A DNA stretch of 64,000 nt from an uncultured Alphaproteobacteria bacterium (GTDB lineage: Bacteria; Pseudomonadota; Alphaproteobacteria; Rhodobacterales; Rhodobacteraceae): assembly GCA_902625475.1 (NCBI GenBank), contig CACOBR010000003.1:62001-126000 (forward strand), written 5' to 3'. The notes under the pieces are model-generated. The model made no database searches, was not told where the DNA came from, and saw nothing but the letters and a program-made list of their open reading frames with translations. The translations under genes and the position numbers were made by a program. Shown here piece by piece: positions 35,462 to 42,920 of this stretch (position 1 is its first letter; each line of letters begins with the position of its first letter).

Positions 35462-36055
35462 ATAAATTTTAATAAAAAATGTGCTTGAAGTATTTGATAA
35501 TTTTAATTGATTAGATAAGAACAAATTCGCAAGAGTTTTATCAACAGATGTCATTAACATCACAAATGTCATTTACCTCTAAAAAATATCCAATTGGATA
35601 AGAACCTTACTAACAAAAAAAATTCTTTTGATTTATCCGTATTAAGTAATGCAAGTTAATTTGACCATAATTTATAATCACCTTCAGAAGGAAAAATCAC
35701 AATTGCAGAAGAAAATAATTATTTTTATGCTTAAAAACACAAATGAAGTATTTAGCAGTACTATCTTAACATATGATAAAATCACAATGTCTTCGATATA
35801 TTAATTGAAATTATTAAATATAAGAACTTTTTAAGATAGTATTTTGAGCAATTGATACCCTTTATCAAATTGTTCAGGTAAATTTTTATGGAGATATTAT
35901 TTAGATCTAAAAAATAAATTTAAGTTTTTAACTATATTTAATAGATTTAAGACAAAATAAAAAAAGTTTATGAAATATTACAAAAAACTATAACCTATTA
36001 TAAGTAGTAACTATTCCTGAAACATATTTTATATAAAGATTTTAACTCACATTTA
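35462..36055. other. Long intergenic gap with only decayed repeat traces
   Basis: This 594-base AT-rich gap has no convincing ORF. Around 35530-35600 the series AGATGTCATTAACATCACAAATGTCAT recalls the direct-repeat arm, and around 35985-36030 AAAAAACTATAACCTATTATAAG recalls the right arm, so at least one very old copy of the dispersed repeat is probably present. Confidence 0.4.
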
Positions 36056-36973
36056 TTAACTGAAATCTGGTTTATTATCCTGAACTTTTGCTCCATAGTG
36101 TTGTGCAATCAATGCCATTATGCCACTACTAAAAATTAATATAGCACCAATCCCAGACAATAGGTTTAAATACTCATCGAGAAAAATTATACCGATTAAA
36201 ACCGCCCATAGGATTTGCAAATAGTGTAAACAAGAGATTATTCCATAAAACTTTTGTGCAAGTCGAAAAGCAACAATAAAAAGAAAAATAGCCAAGTTTG
36301 CAGCCAAAGAAGCTATTAAAATAAGCCCAATAATGAAAAATTCTAAAACCATTGGCTCTTGCAAAAAAAGTATCAGAGAAAAAAGATGTACAAAGAGTCC
36401 ACCATAAATAAAAAAACCAAAAGAGGTTGAAATACTATGGTATTTATTAACTATTAGATTAATGATGGCAACCAAACAGGCGCTAACTAAGACTAAAGGA
36501 AAATAAAAGTTGAAATGTTCAAAACCAGGCTGGAAGATAAAAATGACTCCGATAAAACCAATGACCAAGGCTCCGATTGTAAAAAAACTAAAATTTTCAT
36601 TCAGTAGTAGGAGTGAAAATAAAACAGCAAATATTGGAGAGCACATTACTAAAGTTGTGAACTCTGGAAGAGAAATATTACCAAGTGCGGTGAATGCAAT
36701 AAATGGTAAAGGAAGAAAAAGTAAACCTCTTATTATTGTTATAAAATAATTAGATGTAAACATATTTTCTTTAAGTCGTCCAATAAACCATAGGTACAGA
36801 GGCACCGAAAGATAAACAGGAGAACCGTAAAATATAAAATGGTAAAACTTTATATCGTCTTCAGATAGATATTTAACTATAGTGTCATGAATTACAAAAA
36901 GTAGTGTCGCAAAAATTATTAAGACTGAACTTAATAAAGCACTCGATGAAGTTCTTTCCAAAAATAAATTCAT
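36056..36973 (-). CDS. EamA/DMT-family transporter
   Basis: A 305-aa membrane protein with ten hydrophobic segments in two EamA halves, for example LIIFATLLFVIHDTIVKYL at the start, IRGLLFLPLPFIAFTALGNI, and IIFLDEYLNLLSGIGAILIF near the end. The first-half block (FTTLVMCSPIFAVLFSLLLL) is typical of drug/metabolite exporters such as RhaT- or YdcZ-like proteins. The ATG at 36973 is preferred over the GTG one codon upstream. Substrate unknown. In contrast to the transporter at 29 kb, its base composition matches the genome. Confidence 0.88.
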   Translation of the reverse strand: MNLFLERTSSSALLSSVLIIFATLLFVIHDTIVKYLSEDDIKFYHFIFYGSPVYLSVPLYLWFIGRLKENMFTSNYFITIIRGLLFLPLPFIAFTALGNISLPEFTTLVMCSPIFAVLFSLLLLNENFSFFTIGALVIGFIGVIFIFQPGFEHFNFYFPLVLVSACLVAIINLIVNKYHSISTSFGFFIYGGLFVHLFSLILFLQEPMVLEFFIIGLILIASLAANLAIFLFIVAFRLAQKFYGIISCLHYLQILWAVLIGIIFLDEYLNLLSGIGAILIFSSGIMALIAQHYGAKVQDNKPDFS

Positions 36974-37331
36974 CACTTTTTTTAATTTTACAAATTAGAA
37001 TTGATTGCAAAGTAATAACTATTCTTTTTCTAATAACCTAGAACTTTATATTCACAGAAATTTTAAATTATTAGTTAGTGCTGTGTAAGTATATTTATTT
37101 TGTGGACATGCAATAATGTAAAAATAATTTCATAATTAAACTCAGATCTAAGAAATAAAATACTTAGATATATTAACAATCTTGAATCATTCAAAGATTT
37201 TTGTAAATTACTGATAATTATTTAATGTTTATTTAATTAAAACATAAACTATAATTCTATGACAAATGATCAGTTTTTTCTTTGGAATTTAAATATAAAT
37301 TAACAACAATCTTAAAGAAAGAAAAAATACA
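36974..37331. other. Intergenic gap, divergent promoters
   Basis: An AT-rich gap of about 360 bases between divergent transcription units. I see no gene, hairpin or repeat copy in it; it should contain the promoters of the minus-strand transporter and of the plus-strand small-protein pair. Confidence 0.4.
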
Positions 37332-37508
37332 TTGAAAATAATTAATGACCGAAGTCTAATTCAAAAATTATCAATTATAGGATTAATAATTAATTTTTTA
37401 TTAAGAGAATTTTGGTTAAAATATTTTGAAAATGCACTAATAATTTATTGGACAATAATGTTGTTTTTTATAGCTGGTTTGCTTTTGTTTCCAAAAAAGA
37501 AGGAGTAA
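37332..37508 (+). CDS. Small two-helix membrane protein (58 aa)
   Basis: Too short for the ORF track. From a TTG at 37332 the frame reads MKIINDRSLIQKLSIIGLII, continues through REFWLKYFENALIIYW and a second hydrophobic stretch TIMLFFIAGLLLF, and ends PKKKE. AAAGAAAG precedes the start. Two membrane segments with a basic tail would place both ends in the cytoplasm. It ends 8 bases before the next gene, and its last codons (AAGAAGGAG) supply that gene's ribosome site, so they form a unit. No family known. Confidence 0.5.
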   Translation: MKIINDRSLIQKLSIIGLIINFLLREFWLKYFENALIIYWTIMLFFIAGLLLFPKKKE

Positions 37509-37516
37509 AAAAATAA

Positions 37517-37765
37517 ATGAAAAATATAATTCAAATAGTGATTTTAGTATTAATTGGTACACCCATTTTTGCAGAACGTCATAGTCCTGAATTTTCAGCA
37601 GAAATTATGGGTAATGGTAAATTATTACATATCACTGACTACGGACTTTTTTACATGCAATATGGTGGTGAAATTCATGTTTGCACTACTGTAGTTTTTA
37701 AGCGAGATGGTAGTCTTTTTAAGTTAGACGCAATATGCGCAGATTCAAAAGATAGTGGAGATTAA
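37517..37765 (+). CDS. Small secreted hypothetical protein
   Basis: An 82-aa protein with a signal peptide (IIQIVILVLIGTPIFAE, cleavage near FAE). The mature part of about 63 residues includes two Cys (IHVCTTVVF and DAICADSK) that could form a disulfide in the periplasm. A strong AAGGAG site overlaps the end of the upstream 58-aa membrane ORF. No family is recognised. Confidence 0.65.
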   Translation: MKNIIQIVILVLIGTPIFAERHSPEFSAEIMGNGKLLHITDYGLFYMQYGGEIHVCTTVVFKRDGSLFKLDAICADSKDSGD

Positions 37766-37887
37766 AAATTATTTTTTTTTCATGAAATTATTACTTTAAA
37801 TTTTGTTGGAAATACAATTGCTAATACATTTTAAATAAGAAATTAAATCTCAATTTGGAAATAAAAGTAGATGAAAGGTATTAATTT

Positions 37888-38790
37888 GTGAAAATCTTAA
37901 TTCTTGGAGCAGGGGCAATTGGTGGATTTTTTGGTGCACATTTAATTAAGTCAGGAGCAAACGTATCTTTTTTGGTAAGAGAAAAAAGAAAAGATAAATT
38001 AAAAAAGTCTGGCATTAATATTTTAAGTTTCAACAGAAAATTTAAAGTTAATCCTAAATTATTGGACAAAGATTTATCAGGTCAGCATTTTGATCTAATT
38101 ATTTTGACAAATAAATCTTATGATCTAATTGAAGCTGTTAGAGAGATTAAACCTTATGTAAACACAACGGTGATAATTCCTCTACTTAATGGTATGGCTC
38201 ATTATGATATCCTTGATAAGGAATTTGGTAAGGAAAAGATATTTGGAGGCACAGCATATATTTCAACTGCAATGAATAATTATGGCTCAATCCAACAAGT
38301 CACATCAAGAGCATGTATCAAATTTGGCCCAAGAACACAGAAAAATATCAATATTGGAAACGATTTTTATGAAATATGTAAAGAGACTGAATTTGAATGT
38401 GATTTTTCTGATCATATAGAATTAGATTTATGGAAAAAGTATGTGTTAATTGGTGCGACTGCAGCAAGTACTGTACTTTTTCAAAAAACACTTGGAGAGA
38501 TCAGTGCTACAACTTATGGAAAAAGTTTGATCATTAAGATTCATGAAGAGTGTAGAAACATTGTTTTAAGTAAAGGTTACGATATTGGGATTGAAGCTAA
38601 GAATTACAATTTAAAATTAATTACTGATAAAGGGTCTCTTTTAAAGGCTTCAATGCTTCGCGATTTTGAATCAGGAAAAAAAACTGAATGTGAACATATC
38701 CTAGGATATTTGATAGAATTAGCTAAGAGAAATAATGTTCAATGTGATCTAATAAAGTCAGCGCATACACGAATACAAGTTGGCTTATAA
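37888..38790 (+). CDS. Ketopantoate reductase family (PanE/ApbA) protein
   Basis: A 300-aa NADP-dependent reductase-like protein. The N-terminal cofactor motif is ILGAGAIGGFFGAHL, followed by LTNKSYDLIEA (the family's conserved K in the substrate cleft), PLLNGMAHYD and the helical C-terminal domain (DLWKKYVLIGATAAST). In pantothenate synthesis PanE reduces 2-dehydropantoate; several paralogues act on other 2-oxoacids, and no panB/panC is adjacent, so I leave the symbol blank. It starts with GTG at 37888, with GAAAGG about 10 bases upstream. Confidence 0.82.
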   Translation: MKILILGAGAIGGFFGAHLIKSGANVSFLVREKRKDKLKKSGINILSFNRKFKVNPKLLDKDLSGQHFDLIILTNKSYDLIEAVREIKPYVNTTVIIPLLNGMAHYDILDKEFGKEKIFGGTAYISTAMNNYGSIQQVTSRACIKFGPRTQKNINIGNDFYEICKETEFECDFSDHIELDLWKKYVLIGATAASTVLFQKTLGEISATTYGKSLIIKIHEECRNIVLSKGYDIGIEAKNYNLKLITDKGSLLKASMLRDFESGKKTECEHILGYLIELAKRNNVQCDLIKSAHTRIQVGL

Positions 38791-38891
38791 AACTATAGTT
38801 CACTTTTGAAACTTCATTGTTTTACCTCACATACTATGTTGCTAGTTTTTGTGTTCATAAACAAATAAAGATTAAAGCATTTTTTAGTTTT

Positions 38892-39329
38892 TCAATTAAT
38901 TGATGGAATTAAACTATAAAGGGTTTTCCTTTGTTCTGATGATGCCACTCGATATTTGTTAAAGAAATAAAGTTTACTAAACATGTTTTGATATGCTCCG
39001 CCTACATCTCTTTGAAATATTTTTGTATGGTTTTTTAATCCAGATTCAGAGTGATACCTTTCTATAATTACATAATATACATGACCAGAAGCCTCATCAC
39101 TCTTTGTAATAGTTAAACTCTCTAATCCATCTTTTTCATTTGCTCCCATGGGATGGGTATCTTTGATCCATTTACCCCATTCTACTAACCATTTATCCAC
39201 ATATTTAATTTCTTCGACAGGTACTTTGAGCACTGCTCCCCAACCAGTTTTAGGAATATCTTCAGAAGAATAAACTGAAAAACTTATAAAAATTGTGAAT
39301 AAGAATGAGAAAAATAGTTTTAAAATCAT
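38892..39329 (-). CDS. Secreted hypothetical protein
   Basis: A 145-aa protein with a signal peptide (LKLFFSFLFTIFISFSVYS, cleavage about residue 21). The mature part has alternating charged and aromatic segments (EEIKYVDKWLVEWGKWIKDT; GHVYYVIIERYHSESGLKNH) and no Cys. It faintly resembles small periplasmic alpha+beta barrel proteins, but no family is claimed. It reads toward the PanE-like gene, converging with about 100 bases between. Confidence 0.6.
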   Translation of the reverse strand: MILKLFFSFLFTIFISFSVYSSEDIPKTGWGAVLKVPVEEIKYVDKWLVEWGKWIKDTHPMGANEKDGLESLTITKSDEASGHVYYVIIERYHSESGLKNHTKIFQRDVGGAYQNMFSKLYFFNKYRVASSEQRKTLYSLIPSIN

Positions 39330-39439
39330 AATTTTGAACCTTTAATTAGATTTATTTTGTTTATCCTATGACAATTCTATTTTAAATGTAATTTTGCTAT
39401 AATGACCTAACGTAATAAACAGTATTTTTTTTAATTCTC

Positions 39440-39724
39440 CTAGTTAGGTAACCAATCTTCACCTATTGGAGAAATTACAGTAGTACTTGCTACATCAGCA
39501 CCAGCTTCAGTGCGAGCTTTGAATATATCTGGTCTTTCCCCAAAAGTTTTCATTTGAGATGCATTTTCCATGTGCACAACCATGAAAATTTTACTTTCTT
39601 CTGGGTTTGTTCCAGCCCAAATCATTTTTACACCAACTTTTTCCATTTCAGGATTTAAACTTTCAGCCATTTCCTTCCAACGTGCAAAACCTTTGGATAT
39701 ATTTACAGTCACTAACATTTTCAT
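39440..39724 (-). CDS. Small alpha+beta barrel-like protein (DUF3764-like)
   Basis: A 94-aa cytoplasmic protein beginning MLVTVNISKGFARWKEMAES and containing MIWAGTNPEESKIFMVVHME. The strand-helix-strand pattern and the phrase IFMVVHMENASQMKTF fit dimeric alpha-beta barrel proteins such as the DUF3764 group. Function unknown. AAGGAGAATC precedes the ATG, so the start is secure. Confidence 0.6.
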   Translation of the reverse strand: MKMLVTVNISKGFARWKEMAESLNPEMEKVGVKMIWAGTNPEESKIFMVVHMENASQMKTFGERPDIFKARTEAGADVASTTVISPIGEDWLPN

Positions 39725-39768
39725 AAGATTCTCCTTTATGATTTTTTTATATTCCTTTAGTCAAGTAT

Positions 39769-39888
39769 TCAGTGCACTGCTGCCCATCCGGCATCTAGGT
39801 CGTAGTGAACTCTGGTATTATAGAATTTAATAATCCTTGTGCCTATAAAAAAATCTTGAATACACTTATTGTAGAAGAAAACTTAACT
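39769..39888 (-). pseudogene. Possible transposase-like C-terminal fragment
   Basis: On the minus strand a 39-codon frame without a start reads GTRIIKFYNTRVHYDLDAGW and ends AAVH. The YN-x-R-x-H spacing recalls the end of IS3/IS481-type DDE transposases, but it is too short to be sure. Local GC is higher than around it. It stands at the left side of the 882-base gap 39725-40606. Confidence 0.2.
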
Positions 39889-39959
39889 TTACTTTAGCAA
39901 CTTCTACTACGCACTATTATTTAGTTATTTTTGAGTTTATTTTTGTAAATTTAATATTC

Positions 39960-39988
39960 TTGCAAATCATTAAAGGTTATTGTATATA
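39960..39988 (+). promoter_or_regulatory. Promoter-like boxes before an orphan hairpin RNA
   Basis: TTGCAA (39960-39965) and TATATA (39983-39988) are separated by exactly 17 bases. The hairpin segment begins seven bases downstream. No coding gene follows on this strand, so the boxes would drive a non-coding transcript. Confidence 0.4.
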
Positions 39989-39994
39989 TTTTTT

Positions 39995-40075
39995 GTTGCA
40001 GGGGGGATCTTTGATTTTCTAGACTTAGCGCTGAGCAAGCCTTAAGCCAAGCGAGTCACTGCAACACCATTTTTT
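39995..40075 (+). ncRNA. Candidate orphan small RNA with terminator-like 3' end
   Basis: An 80-base element: GTTGCAG (39995-40001) pairs perfectly with CTGCAAC (40059-40065); inside, GACT (40022-40025) pairs with AGTC (40054-40057) and CGCT (40029-40032) with AGCG (40050-40053). The 3' end reads ACCATTTTTT. Promoter-like boxes lie directly upstream. The outer 7-bp stem ending in ACCA recalls a tRNA acceptor, but there is no T-arm. Downstream sequence (TACTGTTGATACCTCCGCTAACATATTT) resembles the right arm of the dispersed repeat. It could be a small RNA or a mobile-element end. Confidence 0.35.
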
Positions 40076-40194
40076 AATTTTTAAATTACTGTTGATACCT
40101 CCGCTAACATATTTAAGGACGTAATTAATTATATATAAATATAAGTTTTTTTATTTACTAATTTAGAATGCATTTGAAAATTATGCTTACTTCA

Positions 40195-40270
40195 TTTGTT
40201 AGTATGATAAGAAAACATATAGTGAACTAGTTGCTATTCAAAGTTCACAAAATAGGAACTTTTTTGTAGA
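40195..40270 (+). repeat. Dispersed repeat, decayed left flank
   Basis: AGTATGATAAGAAAACATATAGTGAACTAGTTGCTATTCAAAG...ACTTTTTTG matches the left flank of copy H (ATGATAAGTACGATAAAAAGATGGTTGATACTCTAGTAGCAATCCAAGG) with many substitutions. The core does not follow; the element is old and truncated. Confidence 0.4.
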
Positions 40271-40368
40271 ACTTAGATAAAATATAATAAGCTTGAAAAA
40301 GTTGATAGGAGGTTATCACTTTTTTTATTGTTTTTTTGGATGATAATAATCACTTTCCCCATTAATTT

Positions 40369-40560
40369 AAAGAGTAATCGATACCTAATCTAATGAGGAA
40401 AATACCTAATATAAACTTTATAGATAAAGTGCCCGATTTTTTTTATCTCTTAAAAGACTGAAAAAGCTGACTTAAAGGGGCAGTTCGTAAGAGTTTCATT
40501 TAAATTTGACAGTCAAGATACTTATAAAATCTACCCTTTGGATATATTCTGATTCACACA
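40369..40560 (+). repeat. Decayed duplicate of the recO 3' end plus repeat left arm
   Basis: AAAGAGTAATCGATACC and TCTAATGAGGAAAATACCT match the last codons of recO (8757-8795) with about three changes in 39 bases. Beyond the recO stop the likeness continues more weakly: AAAAGACTGAAAAAGCTGAC, TTTCATTTAAATTTGACAG, ACTTATAA, TTTGGATATATTCTG correspond to the sequence and repeat copy A downstream of recO. It is therefore a decayed copy of the recO tail together with its adjacent repeat. Confidence 0.65.
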
Positions 40561-40606
40561 ATTCAAAAATCCTATTCTGTTAAAAAAAAGTAAATAACTT
40601 TATACA

Positions 40607-41056
40607 TTATTCTCTTTGATCTAGATTTTCTAATAATTCTTGAAGTCTCTCCAAGGTTCCATTATCACAAAAAGACTCAATTATAGATGGAGCTCTTTGC
40701 ATCCATTTGGGTCTGTTTTCTGACCATAATTCAACGGTTGGTTTAAATTCTATTTGATCTCCTAAAAGTCCTGCTGGAACATAAGCCATTCCTTCAAGGA
40801 GGTCAGGTTTATTATATATAAAACAACTACAAGATGGGCAATAATAGTAATACATGTCCATCCCACTACCACCAACTATTTTATAAGATTTCAAATTTCC
40901 GGTTATATTAATTTCATGTTCGGGCCAAGCTAAAGCAGAAATAGAAGTTCCAATTCTTTGATGGCATATAGAACAATGACACATAAACTGCATCATAGGG
41001 TCATGTTCCATCTCGACAGTTATTTCACCACAATGGCATTTTGCACTATATTTCAT
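40607..41056 (-). CDS. GFA family (glutathione-dependent formaldehyde-activating-like) zinc protein
   Basis: A small zinc protein of the GFA/CENP-V fold. Zinc ligands are visible in the family spacing: AKCHCGEITVEM, FMCHCSICHQRIG and YYYCPSCSCFIYN. Members are annotated as formaldehyde-activating, yet most have unproven roles and this one should not be tied to formaldehyde without more evidence. I prefer the ATG at 41056 (MKYSAKCHCG), preceded by GGAG at good spacing, over the ATG at 41071, which has little room for a ribosome site. Confidence 0.85.
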   Translation of the reverse strand: MKYSAKCHCGEITVEMEHDPMMQFMCHCSICHQRIGTSISALAWPEHEINITGNLKSYKIVGGSGMDMYYYYCPSCSCFIYNKPDLLEGMAYVPAGLLGDQIEFKPTVELWSENRPKWMQRAPSIIESFCDNGTLERLQELLENLDQRE

Positions 41057-41154
41057 TGGTATTTTCTCCATCTCTGAAACTTACTTTCAATAAATTATAC
41101 GACCAGAAATTGATTTTTGTAAAATGAAAAATATAGGGAAAATATGCAAAGGTG

Positions 41155-41346
41155 TGCGGTAAAGGGTGTGGTTAGTTAATTTTTCATAATAATATGACAG
41201 TTATGACACCCACCCCTAAGACATATCTTTTAGGGCACCTCAAAAATCATAGCATATTTTATCAAGTACTACTGCTCAAATATTTTGGTTTGGAAAGCAA
41301 ACATCTCTAATCTTCCAATATAGTATATTTCGTATAATATTCTTTT
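41155..41346 (+). repeat. Dispersed repeat, copy O with promoter-like extension
   Basis: The copy has two 9-mers (TATGACAGT TATGACACC), the core CACCCCTAAGACATATCTTTTAGGG, CACCTCAAAAATCATAGC, the right arm TCAAGTACTACTGCTCAAATATTTTGGTTTGG, and the extension CAAACATCTCTAATCTTCC. It then gives TTTCGTATAATATTCTTTT before ATG 41347. The TATAAT box and spacing parallel copy D at 16280-16400. Confidence 0.85.
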
Positions 41347-41445
41347 ATGAAAATTTTATTATTATTATTAATTTGTTTATTTTTTCCACCTTTGGCATTC
41401 ATTACGTGTAAGATCACAACTAAGACACAAATAATAAGGTCCTGA
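41347..41445 (+). pseudogene. Short signal-peptide ORF after repeat copy O
   Basis: A 32-codon ORF reads MKILLLLLICLFFPPLAFIT and stops at 41445. It has a lipoprotein- or signal-like N-terminus (LAFITC) and nothing after it. Because the upstream 90 bases parallel those before the secreted-protein gene at 16401, it may be the surviving start of a lost secreted gene. The downstream region 41446-41624 has no other plus-strand gene. Confidence 0.3.
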
Positions 41446-41556
41446 AAAATTATAAACATCCATACAACGACTTTTAGGTTTTTTTATTTTTATTTTATCG
41501 GAGCATTTGTCATTTAGAAATATAATTATTATTAAGAGTATAGATGGAAGTGTACT
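41377..41556 (-). pseudogene. Cys-rich small ORF or remnant, antisense to the preceding
   Basis: On the minus strand a 59-codon frame reads a hydrophobic stretch (LPSILLIIIIFLNDKCSDK) followed by a Cys-rich part (CMDVYNFSGPYYLCLSCDLT, RNECQRWKK). Upstream in frame is ATG TAT CAA TAA, so an in-frame TAA separates a possible start from the body. The arrangement of a signal-like segment and five Cys looks like a small secreted peptide, perhaps disabled by the stop. No family is known. Confidence 0.25.
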
Positions 41557-41624
41557 TTATTGATACATAGCTTTAGTAATTAAGAAGAAGATATAAAAGG
41601 CTGGAAAAATATTGGGAGAACTAA

Positions 41625-42443
41625 ATGACAGTAAGAATTGAAAAAGAAGGTAATGTTTGGACTATTATTCACTCAAGACCAGAAGCACGTAATGCTATGG
41701 ATCCACAAAGTGCCGACGATCTGACATCCGCTTTTTTAGAATTTGACACAAACCCTTTAGCAGATGTTGCTGTCTTTTGGGGCGAGGGAGGCGCATTTTG
41801 TTCTGGTTGGGATTTGAAATATGTATCTACGCTTGATAAACAATATCCACTTAAAGAATTAGACATACCCAAAGATGGTGGAAAACGTGGTAATGGTGGC
41901 GATATTGCCCGAGGACCGCTAGGACCGAGTAGGCTTGAATTAGACAAACCTGTAATTGCAGCAGTTTCAGGGCCTGCTGTAGCGGGTGGAATGGAGTTAG
42001 CACTTTGGAGTGATTTTAGGGTAATGGAGCGTACTGCATACCTTGGGGTTTATTGCCGCCGATGGGGTGTCCCGTTAATAGATGGGGGAACTGTTAGACT
42101 TCCTAGAATAGTGGGACAGGGACGAGCATTAGAAATAATATTGACTGGAAGACAAGTTATGGCTGAAGAATGTGAAAAATTGGGTCTATGTGAATATGTA
42201 GTTGAAGAGGGTGGAGCAAGGAAAAAAGCTGAAGAGTTAGCTCATGAAATTGCTCGCTTTCCGCAAACTTGTGTCCGTGCCGATAGACGTTCTGCTATAA
42301 ACCAAAGAAACTTAAACATTCGAGACGCTCTAATAAATGAATGGTATAATGGGAGAGCAGCTTTGATCGAGGATGGCGTCGACGGAGCATCTCGTTTTAA
42401 AAGTGGTTTAGGTAGGCACGGTGATTTCAAAAATATAAAATGA
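41625..42443 (+). CDS. Enoyl-CoA hydratase/isomerase family protein
   Basis: A 272-aa crotonase-fold protein. It begins VRIEKEGNVWTIIHSRPEARNAM, has the oxyanion-hole segment EGGAFCSGWDLKYV and the second one AVSGPAVAGGMELALWSDFR, then GVYCRRWGVPLIDGGTVRLPR. The Glu usually acting as acid/base at the second site is placed near WGVPLIDGG, where the sequence has Asp, so hydration activity is not certain. The ATGA overlap with the next gene indicates a two-gene unit, likely acyl-CoA metabolism. Confidence 0.85.
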   Translation: MTVRIEKEGNVWTIIHSRPEARNAMDPQSADDLTSAFLEFDTNPLADVAVFWGEGGAFCSGWDLKYVSTLDKQYPLKELDIPKDGGKRGNGGDIARGPLGPSRLELDKPVIAAVSGPAVAGGMELALWSDFRVMERTAYLGVYCRRWGVPLIDGGTVRLPRIVGQGRALEIILTGRQVMAEECEKLGLCEYVVEEGGARKKAEELAHEIARFPQTCVRADRRSAINQRNLNIRDALINEWYNGRAALIEDGVDGASRFKSGLGRHGDFKNIK

Positions 42444-42865
42444 CAGGGACTTATAAAACAATATCAGAAAATAATTTTATAGCTTTTTGCAAAGATACAA
42501 TCCCATCAGTAAAAAATTTTGAAGTAAAACTAAAAAAGTTTGAAAAATCTGGTGTAGAAATTGATTATTTTCCTGACAAAAAGCATGTTGGTAAAAGAGA
42601 CAGGTTCTGGACCCAAAACTTATTTACTGCAGCGGATATGGTCTCTTATGGTTGCATACTTTGCAGATACCCAAACGCAATACAATCTGTCACTATAAAT
42701 TTTAGCGGAAATTTTTTTGCCACAGAACAGGTTTGTAATGTTCGTGTTTCTAGTACAATTCAAGAATATGAAGAAAAATTCGCACACTCCACAGTAGATA
42801 TAGTTACATTTTCAAAGCAAATGATAGCAAAATTGACTTGTAATTATCTAATAATAGGAAAATAA
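42440..42865 (+). CDS. Hotdog-fold protein, PaaI-thioesterase-like
   Basis: A 141-aa protein overlapping the upstream crotonase gene by four bases. The layout fits a hotdog thioesterase: a charged N-terminal helix, LFTAADMVSYGCILCRYP in the place of the central helix, IQSVTINFSGNFFATEQVCNVRV as the long strands, then AHSTVDIVTFSKQMIAKL. The catalytic Asp/Asn positions of PaaI are not clearly recognisable. With the crotonase it may form a small acyl-CoA handling pair. The assignment is moderate. Confidence 0.55.
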   Translation: MTGTYKTISENNFIAFCKDTIPSVKNFEVKLKKFEKSGVEIDYFPDKKHVGKRDRFWTQNLFTAADMVSYGCILCRYPNAIQSVTINFSGNFFATEQVCNVRVSSTIQEYEEKFAHSTVDIVTFSKQMIAKLTCNYLIIGK

Positions 42866-42920
42866 AAAATATCTTCTTAAAAAAAACATAATAGATGGAA
42901 TAATAGTGTACTGAATCAAC

